Shown piece after piece: positions 45,399 to 54,799 of a stretch of 64,000 bases of DNA. The translations under genes were made by a program, and so were the position numbers. Numbering within the stretch: position 1 is the stretch's first letter; the number at the start of each line of letters is the position of its first letter. This DNA comes from an uncultured Cellvibrionales bacterium. Its GTDB lineage: Bacteria; Pseudomonadota; Gammaproteobacteria; Pseudomonadales; Dasaniaceae. The notes under the pieces were generated by a model, which had not been told where the DNA came from, made no database searches, and saw nothing but the letters and a program-made list of their open reading frames with translations. Location of the stretch: assembly GCA_913019905.1 (NCBI GenBank), contig CAJVZD010000002.1, forward strand, positions 124,001 to 188,000, in the 5' to 3' direction.

Positions 45399-45648
45399 TA
45401 TTTGAGTCCGGTTACTAATACACATACTCCAACCGGGTCACTTCCCCCTTCTTCCTATGTTCTCTGGCCTTCTCGGAGGCCGGCTAACTGATAATCAATA
45501 GTACACAGGGCTTTTGGGGTTCTTGAATACCTTTCTAATACTAAAAGAAATGTAGAATCCGGCAGCAAACCGACTCATTATTGGTCGCATTGGTGATAAT
45601 ATCTTCTGAAACTAAAGAAAACCGCTAACAATTTACGAGAACAAATTA

Positions 45649-46275
45649 ATGGATAAGCTCAGTAATTTTATAAAAAAATCCATCATCGGTGGGCTGTTAG
45701 TGGCGTCTCCAGTAGTCATTCTTTTTTTTGCTTTTCGCTGGGCTTTTTATTCTGTGGCAGAGCTTATCCAACCGCTTGCAAATCCTATCGCCGAGCGAAC
45801 CAGCGCTCCCGACTTTGCCGTCGACATTCTGGTTATACTATTGATCCTAATCGGTTGTTTTATAATCGGAAACATCGTGACAACGGGAGCCGGGAAATGG
45901 CTTCACGCCCGATTTGATAGTTCACTGGCAAAATTGGCCCCGGGATATAATTTAGTCAGGGACATTGTCCATCAGTTTTTTGGAGGCTCAACTGAATCCC
46001 CCTTTCAAAAGGGACAAGTCGCGAGAATCAAACTATTTGGCCTTGACGTTGACACTGAAGTCACGGGTATTGTTACCAGCCGTCACAATAACGATTGGTA
46101 TACTGTTTTCATCCCCACCGGACCGAACCCTACGTCGGGTATGATCTATCATGTACCTCCGGAACAAGTAAACATACTGCCTGACATAAAGGTGGACGAA
46201 GCATTAAGGACTATTATCGCCTGCGGTGCAGGCAGTGGAGAATTGTTCTCCAAAAACACGCATTTAACACAATAA
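45649..46275 (+). CDS. DUF502 family membrane protein
   Basis: A 208-residue protein with two membrane helices (about 12-32 and 55-77) and a C-terminal soluble domain with the conserved PTGPNPTSGMIYHVP segment. DUF502 proteins are widespread in bacteria and of unknown function. Start ATG 45649. It stands alone after a 250-bp gap from the VWA gene. Confidence 0.88.
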   Translation: MDKLSNFIKKSIIGGLLVASPVVILFFAFRWAFYSVAELIQPLANPIAERTSAPDFAVDILVILLILIGCFIIGNIVTTGAGKWLHARFDSSLAKLAPGYNLVRDIVHQFFGGSTESPFQKGQVARIKLFGLDVDTEVTGIVTSRHNNDWYTVFIPTGPNPTSGMIYHVPPEQVNILPDIKVDEALRTIIACGAGSGELFSKNTHLTQ

Positions 46276-46401
46276 CTCAATTCTTAGTCAATACTTGTTG
46301 CCAAGTTCTATATTTGGCATTATGTAGTGTGTGCTAACAGCCCTGATTCTTCCCCTCTAAAATCGTGGCGAATAGTCTAATAACCCACGTCGGTAGACAC
46401 T

Positions 46402-46611
46402 ATGGCCTATCAATGCCGAGACTGCAGTTTTAAACGTAAAGGTGCTTTCCTCAATGGAAAATGTCCCGCATGCGGATCTTTTAACATTGCCGGTGGGCAA
46501 GTCGCCAAAAACGATGCCGACAGCAATGGCAATAAAAAGTGGCGACTGGTGGTGTTAGCATTACTGTGGGTTACCTTGTTTGTCCTGCTTTTTCAGAAAA
46601 TTCAATCCTAA
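46402..46611 (+). CDS. Small zinc-ribbon membrane protein
   Basis: A 69-residue protein. Two CXXC pairs (C5-x2-C8 and C21-x2-C24) form a rubredoxin-like zinc ribbon at the N-terminus; one membrane helix (about 47-65) closes the protein. The ribbon is cytoplasmic by the charge distribution. I recognise no named family. It precedes the DUF1631 gene by only 3 bp, so the two are almost certainly co-translated. Confidence 0.75.
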   Translation: MAYQCRDCSFKRKGAFLNGKCPACGSFNIAGGQVAKNDADSNGNKKWRLVVLALLWVTLFVLLFQKIQS

Positions 46612-46614
46612 TTT

Positions 46615-48507
46615 ATGAGTGATTCGCCGAAAACTTTAATTGATATTAACTCGCTGCTCGCAGGGGAATGGAGTCAATGCCAATCGCTGTTGAAACACAG
46701 CTACCCGTTTTCCAATGCCAATAACTTTCAAAAAATCGGAAAACAGCAATTATTAGCAATACTCAGTCAACGAGAATTAGCAAATACTGAGACCTTAGTT
46801 AATGCTGTGAATTCACATATGGAGTCTATTGAAACTCTCGATGCAGACTGCTATAGCGCCCTCACTTTTGTCGATCAATTGTTTAATAATTATGTCAGAA
46901 ACAGCAAGCTGGACCCCGCAATAAACCTGCAACTACAACGCCTGAAACCCGCCATCGCTATTGCGTTTTTAAAAGAAGATCTACCCTGGAAACAAGAAGA
47001 ACTAAACACCGTGTTTAAGCTGATATATAGATATGCGATTGGCTGGCAACCAGAACACGGAAGATCGGCAGAGAGGTTCCTCGGTCAATTGACAGCAGCA
47101 ATCGACGCTTCGATAGCTGACAAAAATGATTTGCGACAAGCCTTGCCGTTGCTGCGGAACTTTTTTGAAAAAGACCAAAAACGTATTCTCAAACTTGAAT
47201 CTCGCTTGCGTGACGTAGAAATCGGAACTCTCCACGCAAAACATGCTCATCAATTCAGCGCCAGAACACTCAATCAGCATATGGCAGGTAAAAAACTGCC
47301 ATTCACAATTGCCTCTTTCCTACAGGGACCGTGGCGCGAATCAATGCGACTTTTGATCATCAATAAAGGGAAAGAAAGCGAAGAGTGGAATAGCATAACT
47401 CGCTTAACAGAAACGTTAATCTGGAGTTTTCAACCCGTAGACGCAGAAGACCTCGAAAGAAAGCAGCATGTCGTCAATTCCATTTCTGAAATTTCGGAAC
47501 GACTTCGAGAGGCAACTATAGGACTGCACCACAGTGACAACATCGATCAGGAATTAGCATTAATCGAGCAGGAACACCTAAAAATATTGAAGTCTGAACC
47601 ATTGGTCTACCAGGCTTTTGAACTCATCGATAATACCGACCCACTAATCAGCTCTACCGCCACGATCAGCAAAACTCTACTCGATAAAGTCTCTTCGTTT
47701 AACGAGGGCCAATGGTTTATTCATCACGCCGATAGCGGCGACAAAAAAATCAAGCTGTGTGTGAAGATATCCCACGTTAAACAACTGCTCTTCACTAACT
47801 TTTTGGGCATTAAAGTGAGCCACACAAGTTTCGAAGATTTTGCCTACCTTCTTTCATCGAAAATCGTTAAACCGATCGATATTCGAGACCCACTGACAGC
47901 TACCGGCGAAAAAATTCTGTCTGTTCTATTCGAAAGATATAAAAGTAACGTCAGGCAATCTGAAGACGATGATGCCATCGAAAAAGAAATTATCTTGCAA
48001 CAGCAACGCTCCCGTGAAGAAGCCAGAAAGAAGGCACTCATGGAGGCGGTCGCCTTAAAACAAGCCAAGTTGAAGAAGAAACAAAAAACGGCGGTAAACC
48101 CACAACCGGTTCCCGCCCCTTTGCAGGAAATCGCAGATGTCAGCCCGAAAGAAACTACCGAACCAACATCAATAAACACCAGCGACCAACCGGTGCTACA
48201 ACCAGTACTACAACCAGTACTACGACCGAACAAAACATTTCAGGTTTCTGATTTAAATATTGGCGGCAAGGTTGCGTTTTACGAAGACGATAAAGAAGTT
48301 AGCCGCTGTAAACTCGCTGCCATTATTCAAACTTCTCAACATTATATTTTCGTCGACAGGTCCGGTGTAAAAAAACACATGGTAAAGCGAGATGAATTGG
48401 CTGAAATGTTAGAGGTCAAATCAGTCAAAATTCTTGAACCAGGAAGTAATTTTGAAGGTGCTCTGGAAAAAGTTGTTAACAACTTGCGAGAGAGGAAAAA
48501 GCTATGA
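46615..48507 (+). CDS. DUF1631 family protein
   Basis: A 630-residue cytosolic protein, mostly alpha-helical, matching the DUF1631 family of pseudomonad relatives. The C-terminal part has a charged coiled-coil-like segment (about 450-495), a QPVL triplet repeat (QPVLQPVLQPVL, about 523-534) encoded by a 12-bp tandem repeat, and a small beta domain of PilZ-like character near residues 545-600 (GGKVAFYEDDKEVSRCKLAAI). The family is linked to PilZ proteins and type IV pili by context only. The gene overlaps the downstream PilZ gene by 4 bp. Confidence 0.82.
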   Translation: MSDSPKTLIDINSLLAGEWSQCQSLLKHSYPFSNANNFQKIGKQQLLAILSQRELANTETLVNAVNSHMESIETLDADCYSALTFVDQLFNNYVRNSKLDPAINLQLQRLKPAIAIAFLKEDLPWKQEELNTVFKLIYRYAIGWQPEHGRSAERFLGQLTAAIDASIADKNDLRQALPLLRNFFEKDQKRILKLESRLRDVEIGTLHAKHAHQFSARTLNQHMAGKKLPFTIASFLQGPWRESMRLLIINKGKESEEWNSITRLTETLIWSFQPVDAEDLERKQHVVNSISEISERLREATIGLHHSDNIDQELALIEQEHLKILKSEPLVYQAFELIDNTDPLISSTATISKTLLDKVSSFNEGQWFIHHADSGDKKIKLCVKISHVKQLLFTNFLGIKVSHTSFEDFAYLLSSKIVKPIDIRDPLTATGEKILSVLFERYKSNVRQSEDDDAIEKEIILQQQRSREEARKKALMEAVALKQAKLKKKQKTAVNPQPVPAPLQEIADVSPKETTEPTSINTSDQPVLQPVLQPVLRPNKTFQVSDLNIGGKVAFYEDDKEVSRCKLAAIIQTSQHYIFVDRSGVKKHMVKRDELAEMLEVKSVKILEPGSNFEGALEKVVNNLRERKKL

Positions 48508-48857
48508 CCGATTCGAGCGACAAACGCAGCGAAATGCGTGTTAGCGAAGAAACAACCTTTTATGTCGAAATTTACTCGCAGGAAAACGATGATAGCAGCG
48601 ACACGCGCGTAATCATTTGCAACAGTCTTGACATATCGGCAAACGGCATCCAATTACAGATGGACGCAGAAGTGCCGACTGGCAGCATTTTGCGCGTTTG
48701 CGCTGATATGAAGCCTGGAGAAAAAGAACTTTACCTCGTCGGCGAAGTTAGGTGGGTCGAAAAAGAGGAAGATCATTATAATATTGGCTTTGCCTTATAC
48801 GATGCCGAAAACACAGATATCAGTGGGTGGAAAAATCTAATCGCCGACATTCTTTAA
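48504..48857 (+). CDS. PilZ domain protein
   Basis: A 117-residue single PilZ domain. The first signature RxxxR is R8-SEM-R12 and the second DxSxxG is in DISANGIQL, so cyclic-di-GMP binding is likely. It starts with ATGA overlapping the stop of the DUF1631 gene, indicating translational coupling and a joint role. The target is unknown. Confidence 0.87.
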   Translation: MTDSSDKRSEMRVSEETTFYVEIYSQENDDSSDTRVIICNSLDISANGIQLQMDAEVPTGSILRVCADMKPGEKELYLVGEVRWVEKEEDHYNIGFALYDAENTDISGWKNLIADIL

Positions 48858-48979
48858 AAAACACTGATGGTCGCATTTCCATAAGATTGCGCCGAGTAGC
48901 TTCAGGCCAAAAGCATTTTTAGTGATTCATTTTTTCGATGCAACCTGATTGACCGATTCAAAAATACCGTACGCAGCTT

Positions 48980-50158
48980 TCAATTTTTTGGCGCAAAAGG
49001 ATTGACCGGCTCATCGTCCTCAACTTCCTCTGAAATTTTTTCCAAACTGAAACTAAAGGCATCCGACTCCGCTGAATCCTCAGCAGTATCGGGGGCATCT
49101 TTGTTACTTAATTTGATTTTTAATCGCAGATTATTAGCTGAATCCGCGTTCCGAATTGCATCGTCCAAGCTAATTTTTCCCTCCTTGTATAGCTTGAATA
49201 TAGCCGAATCGAAGGTTTGCATTCCCAGGTTTTCAGACTTCTCCATGATTTCTTTAATTTCTTCCATCGCACCATCGAGGATCTTCTTTTGAATCGTTGC
49301 AGTACCCAACAATATCTCTACCGCAGCTACCCGTTTACCATCAACGGTCGGGATCAGCCGCTGTGAAATAATCGCTTTCATCGACGTCGATAGGTCCATC
49401 AGTAACTGTTGACGTCGTTCTTCAGGAAAGAAATTAATGATTCTATCCAGTGCTTGATTGGCATTATTAGCATGCAGGGTCGAGATAGCCAAGTGACCTG
49501 TTTCAGCGAAAGCCAGGCAGTGCTCCATCGTTTCTCTCTCTCGCACTTCGCCAATTAATATAACGTCGGGAGCCTGCCTTAAAGTGTTTTTTAGGGCATT
49601 ATGAAAACTTCGGGTATCGACGCCAACTTCACGCTGGTTTACCACCGATTTTTTGTGGCGATGCACAAACTCGACAGGATCTTCTATTGTTATGATATGG
49701 CCGGCTGAGGTGCTATTTCGATGATCGATAAGTGCGGCCAAGGAGGTTGATTTACCCGATCCCGTCGCACCGACAAACAATACCAAACCACGCTTTTCCG
49801 TGATCACTTGTTTAAGAATAACCGGAAGATTTAGATCATCAAATTTCGGTATATCTACTTTAATATTGCGAGCAACAATGGAGATTTCATTACGTTGCTT
49901 GAAAATATTGACTCGAAATCGGCCAACTTCCGGAATCGAGTAGGCAAGGTTCATTTCCAACTCTTCCTCAAACTCGTCGCGCTGCTTGGAGTCCATCAAA
50001 TTATAAGCAATCTCTTTTATCGTTCCCGGCGCCATTGCTACCTTTTCAAGGGGTTTGAGCGCGCCCTGAAATTTTGCGCAAGGCGGTGCACCCGTACTCA
50101 AATAGAGATCAGAGCCATCCTTAGATGACAAAATCTTTAAGTAATCTTCAAATTCCAT
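48980..50158 (-). CDS. pilU: Type IV pilus retraction ATPase, PilU type
   Basis: A 392-residue PilT/PilU-family hexameric ATPase. The Walker A motif is GATGSGKST, the Asp box/Walker B region QAPDVILIGEVRE, the His box HLAISTLHANNANQA. The opening MEFEDYLKILSSKDGSDLYLS and the QREVGVDTRSF segment match PilU more than PilT. It assists PilT in pilus retraction at the inner membrane. A C-terminal acidic tail (AEDSAESDAFSFSLEKISEE) is longer than usual. ATG 50158 has AGGGGA 6 bases before it. No pilT is adjacent; in Pseudomonas it normally is. Confidence 0.9.
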   Translation of the reverse strand: MEFEDYLKILSSKDGSDLYLSTGAPPCAKFQGALKPLEKVAMAPGTIKEIAYNLMDSKQRDEFEEELEMNLAYSIPEVGRFRVNIFKQRNEISIVARNIKVDIPKFDDLNLPVILKQVITEKRGLVLFVGATGSGKSTSLAALIDHRNSTSAGHIITIEDPVEFVHRHKKSVVNQREVGVDTRSFHNALKNTLRQAPDVILIGEVRERETMEHCLAFAETGHLAISTLHANNANQALDRIINFFPEERRQQLLMDLSTSMKAIISQRLIPTVDGKRVAAVEILLGTATIQKKILDGAMEEIKEIMEKSENLGMQTFDSAIFKLYKEGKISLDDAIRNADSANNLRLKIKLSNKDAPDTAEDSAESDAFSFSLEKISEEVEDDEPVNPFAPKN

Positions 50159-50500
50159 TCTGTTCCCCTGATATCTTCTCTTTCATTAATTATTGGTTAA
50201 GACGCCAAAATAACAAGACAGCGATAAAAAATCGCCATATAAATACATTGATACTAGCCTCTAGCGAAAATTCGAATTGATTAGCAATGGCAACAATAAT
50301 ACAGCCGCTCACATCGACAAGCTGTGTACCTATAAGCATAGCCTCTTCAGTGCAATTTACTCAGGTATTCTGAATTGATACACGTTTATGCAATCTCACT
50401 CCCGTCGACTGAAGATCAAGAGATAAATAACATGCAATATCAGCAAGATATACGTTAAAGAAATCGGCCGTAGGCTACTTTCGATACACGCAACTATTCA
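50159..50500. other. 342-bp intergenic region
   Basis: It lies upstream of pilU and downstream of the DUF924 gene. A/T-rich, with a short GCGAT/ATCGC dyad near 50220. A 28-codon frame near 50286 is probably chance. No clear promoter could be fixed. Confidence 0.4.
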
Positions 50501-51115
50501 CTATTGCCCGAATCGAGCACCTCCACCGGCAAGAAAAGCCTGCTCTTCCGCGGTCGAGACTCGGTTTAAAAGTTCATTCCTATGGGGAAAACGACCAAAC
50601 TGCTGAATAATCGTTTGGTGTTTATGCGCAAAATTCAGGCTAGATTCAACAACTGACTTACCTTCGACTGGAGTTTCTTGCAGTAACTTCTCAAACAACT
50701 TTATGCAAAGATCCTGATCCTGTAATCTCTCTGAGTGTTCCACTGGCATATAAAAGAAACTCCTCTGAACAATCGAAAGTTCGGTATCGAGACCGTCTGA
50801 AATACTCTTTTTCACAACGGCCAGTGCTTGTGAATCACCGGTAAATGCCTTCTCCGTGCCTCTAAAGATATTGCGCGTAAATTGGTCCAGCAACAAGACC
50901 AACGCCAGCGCCCCGGTCGATGTATCGCTCCAGTGCGCCAGTTTGCCGGAAATTGCTTGCTCAATTTGAACCGTGTAATGTTGCCGGATATAGTCGTCGG
51001 TTGCTTTTTTCCCACCATACCAAATTTTGTGCTGTTCACGCACATCGAAACCGTCACCAATAGCCGCAAACCAATAGTCTAGAATCTCCAATTGCTGCTT
51101 TTTCGTTTCTGTCAT
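50501..51115 (-). CDS. DUF924 family protein
   Basis: A 204-residue all-helical protein. The conserved segments are ILDYWFAAIGDGFD, LVLLLDQFTRNIFRG, FFYMPVEHSE and FPHRN, matching DUF924. The function is unknown. ATG 51115 has AGGA 7 bases upstream; a longer frame from an upstream TTG has no site. It is divergent from gshA. Confidence 0.88.
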   Translation of the reverse strand: MTETKKQQLEILDYWFAAIGDGFDVREQHKIWYGGKKATDDYIRQHYTVQIEQAISGKLAHWSDTSTGALALVLLLDQFTRNIFRGTEKAFTGDSQALAVVKKSISDGLDTELSIVQRSFFYMPVEHSERLQDQDLCIKLFEKLLQETPVEGKSVVESSLNFAHKHQTIIQQFGRFPHRNELLNRVSTAEEQAFLAGGGARFGQ

Positions 51116-51269
51116 AACGTGTCCTAATTCCACTCTCAGTAAATAGTTTGTCAACGAAATTGTCTGTCGATGATTGTCTGCACTTGTACCAAATCTACAC
51201 CGCGATTAAACTGCCCACATTATGCTATTAGTTTTAACGCCGTGACAGGGCTCGTCTGGAGTAATTATT

Positions 51270-52868
51270 TTGCCTGATCAATTTACTGAACGTCTAAACC
51301 TTTTTGCGAAAAAATCTGCTGAAACTCAAGGCCAATCAAACCAATCGCTGCTAACGCTGCTACAACGGGGTATCGAAAGAGAGTGTCTGCGCATCAATCC
51401 TGAAGGTAGACTGGCCCAGACTCCCCACCCGAAAGAACTGGGTTCAGCACTGACACATCCCTATATTACCACTGATTTTTCTGAAGCTTTATTGGAATTG
51501 ATAACGCCCGTATCCAACAGTATAGAGGAAACAATCGACTGCCTGGACAAAGTCCATAGAGCCATTTACCCCCATTTAGGAAACGAGGAACTCTGGAGTG
51601 CCAGCATGCCCTGTGTTGTGGCCGATGAAGAGAGTATCCCAGTGGCACAGTACGGAAAATCGAATGTCGCGCAAATGAAAACGACCTACCGAAAAGGTTT
51701 GGGTCATCGCTATGGCCGGCTCATGCAAACTATTGCCGGCATTCATTACAATTTTTCGCTTCCCGATGCAATGTGGCAGGTACTGCAAACACAGGATTAT
51801 GACAAGCGACCTCTTCAAGATTATAAAACCGACTCGTATTTTAAGCAGATTCGTAATTTTCGACGCAGCTCATGGCTTCTAATTTATCTCTATGGAGCTT
51901 CACCGGCGGTGTGTGAGAGCTTTATAAAGGGCCGTGATCATGAACTGGAACGTTTTGATAAAGGCAGCTTCCATCTTCCGAAAGGAACTTCCCTGAGAAT
52001 GGGAGGTTTGGGCTATCAAAGCAATGCTCAGGAAAACCTTAACATCTGTTACAACAGTCTGGACAATTACATCGATACCTTGCAGTGTGCTATCACCAAT
52101 AACCACCCGGACTACGAGAAAATAGGCCTTCAAAACAACGGCGAGTTTCAACAACTTTCAACGGCTCTTTTGCAAATAGAAAACGAATTCTACAGCCCCA
52201 TACGCCCCAAACGAGTGACAGCATCCGGAGAAATCCCGCTTGCGGCACTAAAAAACGACGGTGTAGAGTACATTGAGGTTCGCTGTATTGACGTAAACCC
52301 CTATTTACCGCTGGGCATAGATGAAGACCAAATACGCTTTTTGGATTGCTTCTTAATCTACTGTTTGTTTAAGCGCAGCCCGCTGTGCGACGATAGTGAC
52401 CGCCAACGCATTAATGCCAATCAACGTAACGTCGTCAACCAGGGACGCGACCCGGACCTAGTACTGAGCACCCCATCAGGTGACCGAAAGCTGCAAGATT
52501 GGGGTAACGAAATTCTCGACGATGTCGATAAAATAGCACAACTGCTCGATTCAGCTCATGGCGGCGACAACTATCAGCGCGTTTGCTCAGAACAGCGTAA
52601 AAAAATAGTTGACCCCGAATTAACACCGTCCGCCAAGATACTTGCGGACATGCAGCAACAAGAAACTCCGTTTTTCGGGTTTGCTATCGACCTTTCAAGA
52701 AAACATGGCGACAACTTTCGCAATCGACCCTTAGATGAATCGCAACAGGACAGTTTCAAAAAGCATCAAGAACAATCTGAACAAAAACAAAAGTCTATCG
52801 AAGAGAGCGATACCGAAGGTTTTGCAGAATTCCTGACAAACTATCACCAACAATACGAGAACTTGTAA
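51270..52868 (+). CDS. gshA: Glutamate-cysteine ligase
   Basis: A 532-residue class I enzyme making gamma-glutamylcysteine, the first glutathione precursor. Conserved blocks are GIERECLRI, ALTHPYITTDFSEALLE and QTIAGIHYNFS. It begins with TTG 51270, GGAG lying 9 bases upstream; no ATG occurs in the first 130 codons. E. coli gshA also uses TTG, so the rare start is credible. acpH follows after 16 bp. Confidence 0.95.
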   Translation: MPDQFTERLNLFAKKSAETQGQSNQSLLTLLQRGIERECLRINPEGRLAQTPHPKELGSALTHPYITTDFSEALLELITPVSNSIEETIDCLDKVHRAIYPHLGNEELWSASMPCVVADEESIPVAQYGKSNVAQMKTTYRKGLGHRYGRLMQTIAGIHYNFSLPDAMWQVLQTQDYDKRPLQDYKTDSYFKQIRNFRRSSWLLIYLYGASPAVCESFIKGRDHELERFDKGSFHLPKGTSLRMGGLGYQSNAQENLNICYNSLDNYIDTLQCAITNNHPDYEKIGLQNNGEFQQLSTALLQIENEFYSPIRPKRVTASGEIPLAALKNDGVEYIEVRCIDVNPYLPLGIDEDQIRFLDCFLIYCLFKRSPLCDDSDRQRINANQRNVVNQGRDPDLVLSTPSGDRKLQDWGNEILDDVDKIAQLLDSAHGGDNYQRVCSEQRKKIVDPELTPSAKILADMQQQETPFFGFAIDLSRKHGDNFRNRPLDESQQDSFKKHQEQSEQKQKSIEESDTEGFAEFLTNYHQQYENL

Positions 52869-52884
52869 TCGAAGATCCTTCATT

Positions 52885-53526
52885 GTGAATTATTTGGCAC
52901 ATTTTCATTTGGCTTATGGCAAAGATGAGCTAATCGTTGGTGCCTTACTCGGAGATTTTATTAAGGGACCTTTAAATGGCGACCTTGTTCAGCCGGTCGA
53001 ACAAGGGATAATGCTGCATCGGAAAATCGACTCCTATACCGATCAACACAAGTTATTGCGCAGCTGCCATCAACAATTTGACCCCACTTACCGACGTTAC
53101 GCAGGAATTATGACAGACGTGGTGTTTGATCATTTTCTTAGCAAGCATTGGCCAATATTTCACCCGCAGCCACTAGCTGATTTTAACGAGGAAGTATTTC
53201 AACTACTCAGAAATAATCCGCAGCTGTCGGAACGAGCACAAAAAATGGCGGATATCCTGGACCGCAACCATGTTTTTGCGAAATATAGGGAATGGAGCAC
53301 AGTCAATTCAGCGCTCAAAAATATTGGCCTGCGCTTAAAAGGCGTCAATCCATTGAATACCGCCGCAGCTGAACTTCGCACCCATTATGACCTGTTAGAG
53401 GAAACTTTTTTTGAGTTTTACCAACAATTACAAGAACATGTATCTCAGCAACGACATCTTTTGTCGAGCTATGACTCTAAACTCAAAAAAACCATCACTG
53501 CCTCAGCAACTACTGCTGAAGAATAA
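52885..53526 (+). CDS. acpH: ACP phosphodiesterase
   Basis: A 213-residue HD-fold enzyme that removes 4'-phosphopantetheine from acyl carrier protein. The MNYLAHFHLAYG start, GALLGDFIKGP and the metal ligands in HRKIDSYTD and DVVFDHFLSKHW are typical. GTG 52885 is the start, since the family begins MN[FY]LAH. It is coupled to gshA. Its 3' end overlaps the convergent FliL-like gene by 17 bp. Confidence 0.92.
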   Translation: MNYLAHFHLAYGKDELIVGALLGDFIKGPLNGDLVQPVEQGIMLHRKIDSYTDQHKLLRSCHQQFDPTYRRYAGIMTDVVFDHFLSKHWPIFHPQPLADFNEEVFQLLRNNPQLSERAQKMADILDRNHVFAKYREWSTVNSALKNIGLRLKGVNPLNTAAAELRTHYDLLEETFFEFYQQLQEHVSQQRHLLSSYDSKLKKTITASATTAEE

Positions 53527-53932
53527 AAGAGCTAAAAAGTAGGTCTTTAACAAAGTGCTCTCCCTCTTCCTCCACTAACAAATCTCGAATCGCATCCAGC
53601 GCCTTTTGTCTGAGCAACTCTTTCCCCTCCATTGAAGACATATCGTCATCCGTCGACTTAGTCAACAACATGACCAGCGTGTGACGAATATAGGGCATAT
53701 GCCGACGAATACTGGCATTCCCCTGAGATTCGAGTCGTAGAGTAATATTGGTTTTTAAGTACCGTAACTTGCCAACACCGCCATAATTTACGACAAACGC
53801 TGGTTTCAAATCCATATAGATACTGGCTTTGGGAACCCCCTCTCCTTCTTCTGCCTCTTCGTCCTGCGCAAAAACAGGCTGAATACTAAGCAGCAATATC
53901 AAAACCAATAAAAACCTGCTCAAAACGCCCAT
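53510..53932 (-). CDS. FliL-like flagellar basal-body associated protein
   Basis: A 140-residue exported or anchored protein. An N-terminal hydrophobic helix (about 4-22) precedes an acidic stretch (DEEAEEGEG) and a FliL domain (YMDLKPAFVVNY, LKTNITLRLES, RHTLVMLLTKST, LRQKALDAIRDLLVEEEG). FliL proteins support motor torque near the stator. This copy stands far from any flagellar operon, a recurrent arrangement for FliL paralogues in pseudomonads. ATG 53932 has GGAG 6 bases upstream. Confidence 0.82.
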   Translation of the reverse strand: MGVLSRFLLVLILLLSIQPVFAQDEEAEEGEGVPKASIYMDLKPAFVVNYGGVGKLRYLKTNITLRLESQGNASIRRHMPYIRHTLVMLLTKSTDDDMSSMEGKELLRQKALDAIRDLLVEEEGEHFVKDLLFSSFILQQ

Positions 53933-54093
53933 ATAAACTCCACTTAAGTTCAACAATAAAATTATTTAACAATTCACAATTTTAGTCTACTCTGACGCCA
54001 AGTAGGCACTTCAGTCAACAATTAACGGACTTAAAGACTCTCTCATCAACACACTCGATCGAATATAATAAGAATAAACCAAGAAACCAAACT

Positions 54094-54588
54094 ATGACAA
54101 ATGTACCAAACGCCCGCCAGACGAACCTTCTTATGCTCCTCGCCATTATCGGACTGATGGGTTATGGTCTTTACACACAATATGTCGACGGCCTTGAGCC
54201 GTGCCCACTTTGCATGACGCAACGTTTTTTCTATTGCCTCATTGGCTTATTTGCCTTTATCGGCATTTTCCATCAACGCTTTAAACTCTATGGCAGCTTA
54301 ACTCTGATCGGCGCGTGTGGTGGCATTGCGAGCTCTGGCCGCCAAGTTTGGCTGCAGCATTTGCCACCAGACCAAGTCCCCGCATGCGGCCCCAGCTTGC
54401 AATATATGCTGGAAACGTTTCCCCTTAGCGACACCTTGCGCACGCTGGTGACCGGTGATGGAAATTGTGCAGAAGTTCTATGGAGTTTTCTCGGTTTTAG
54501 TATGCCGGAATGGTCTTTAGCTTGTTTCGCCGGTCTTTTGGCCGTCAGCGTATGGCAAACAATAAGACCGGCAGCGACGTCAAACTAG
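54094..54588 (+). CDS. dsbB: Disulfide bond formation protein B
   Basis: A 164-residue four-helix inner-membrane protein that reoxidises DsbA and passes electrons to quinones. The first pair is C37-x2-C40 in EPCPLC, the second C98 and C125. A -10-like TATAAT stands 24 bases before the ATG. The length is normal. Confidence 0.94.
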   Translation: MTNVPNARQTNLLMLLAIIGLMGYGLYTQYVDGLEPCPLCMTQRFFYCLIGLFAFIGIFHQRFKLYGSLTLIGACGGIASSGRQVWLQHLPPDQVPACGPSLQYMLETFPLSDTLRTLVTGDGNCAEVLWSFLGFSMPEWSLACFAGLLAVSVWQTIRPAATSN

Positions 54589-54608
54589 TCAGTAATTAAA
54601 ATGGATAC

Positions 54609-54636
54609 GATCAATAATTGACAGTAATTATTGATC
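54609..54636. promoter_or_regulatory. 11-bp inverted repeat between dsbB and rsd
   Basis: GATCAATAATT and AATTATTGATC pair perfectly across GACAGT. A TTGACA stands within it (54618-54623). It could be an A/T-rich terminator for dsbB or an operator for the rsd promoter. Confidence 0.4.
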
Positions 54637-54799
54637 CATTGTCAATTTTCACAACTTACAGCTTGCTCTCGCTCCTAAGCTCACTTATATTGCCTGTTAA
54701 GTTCAGCGTTAAAGCAGCCTGAACAACAAAATTCTATCAGTCGGACATAAAGCAAAATAGTTAACGTTATAAAGCCGACTAAAAAATGGGGAATCCACA

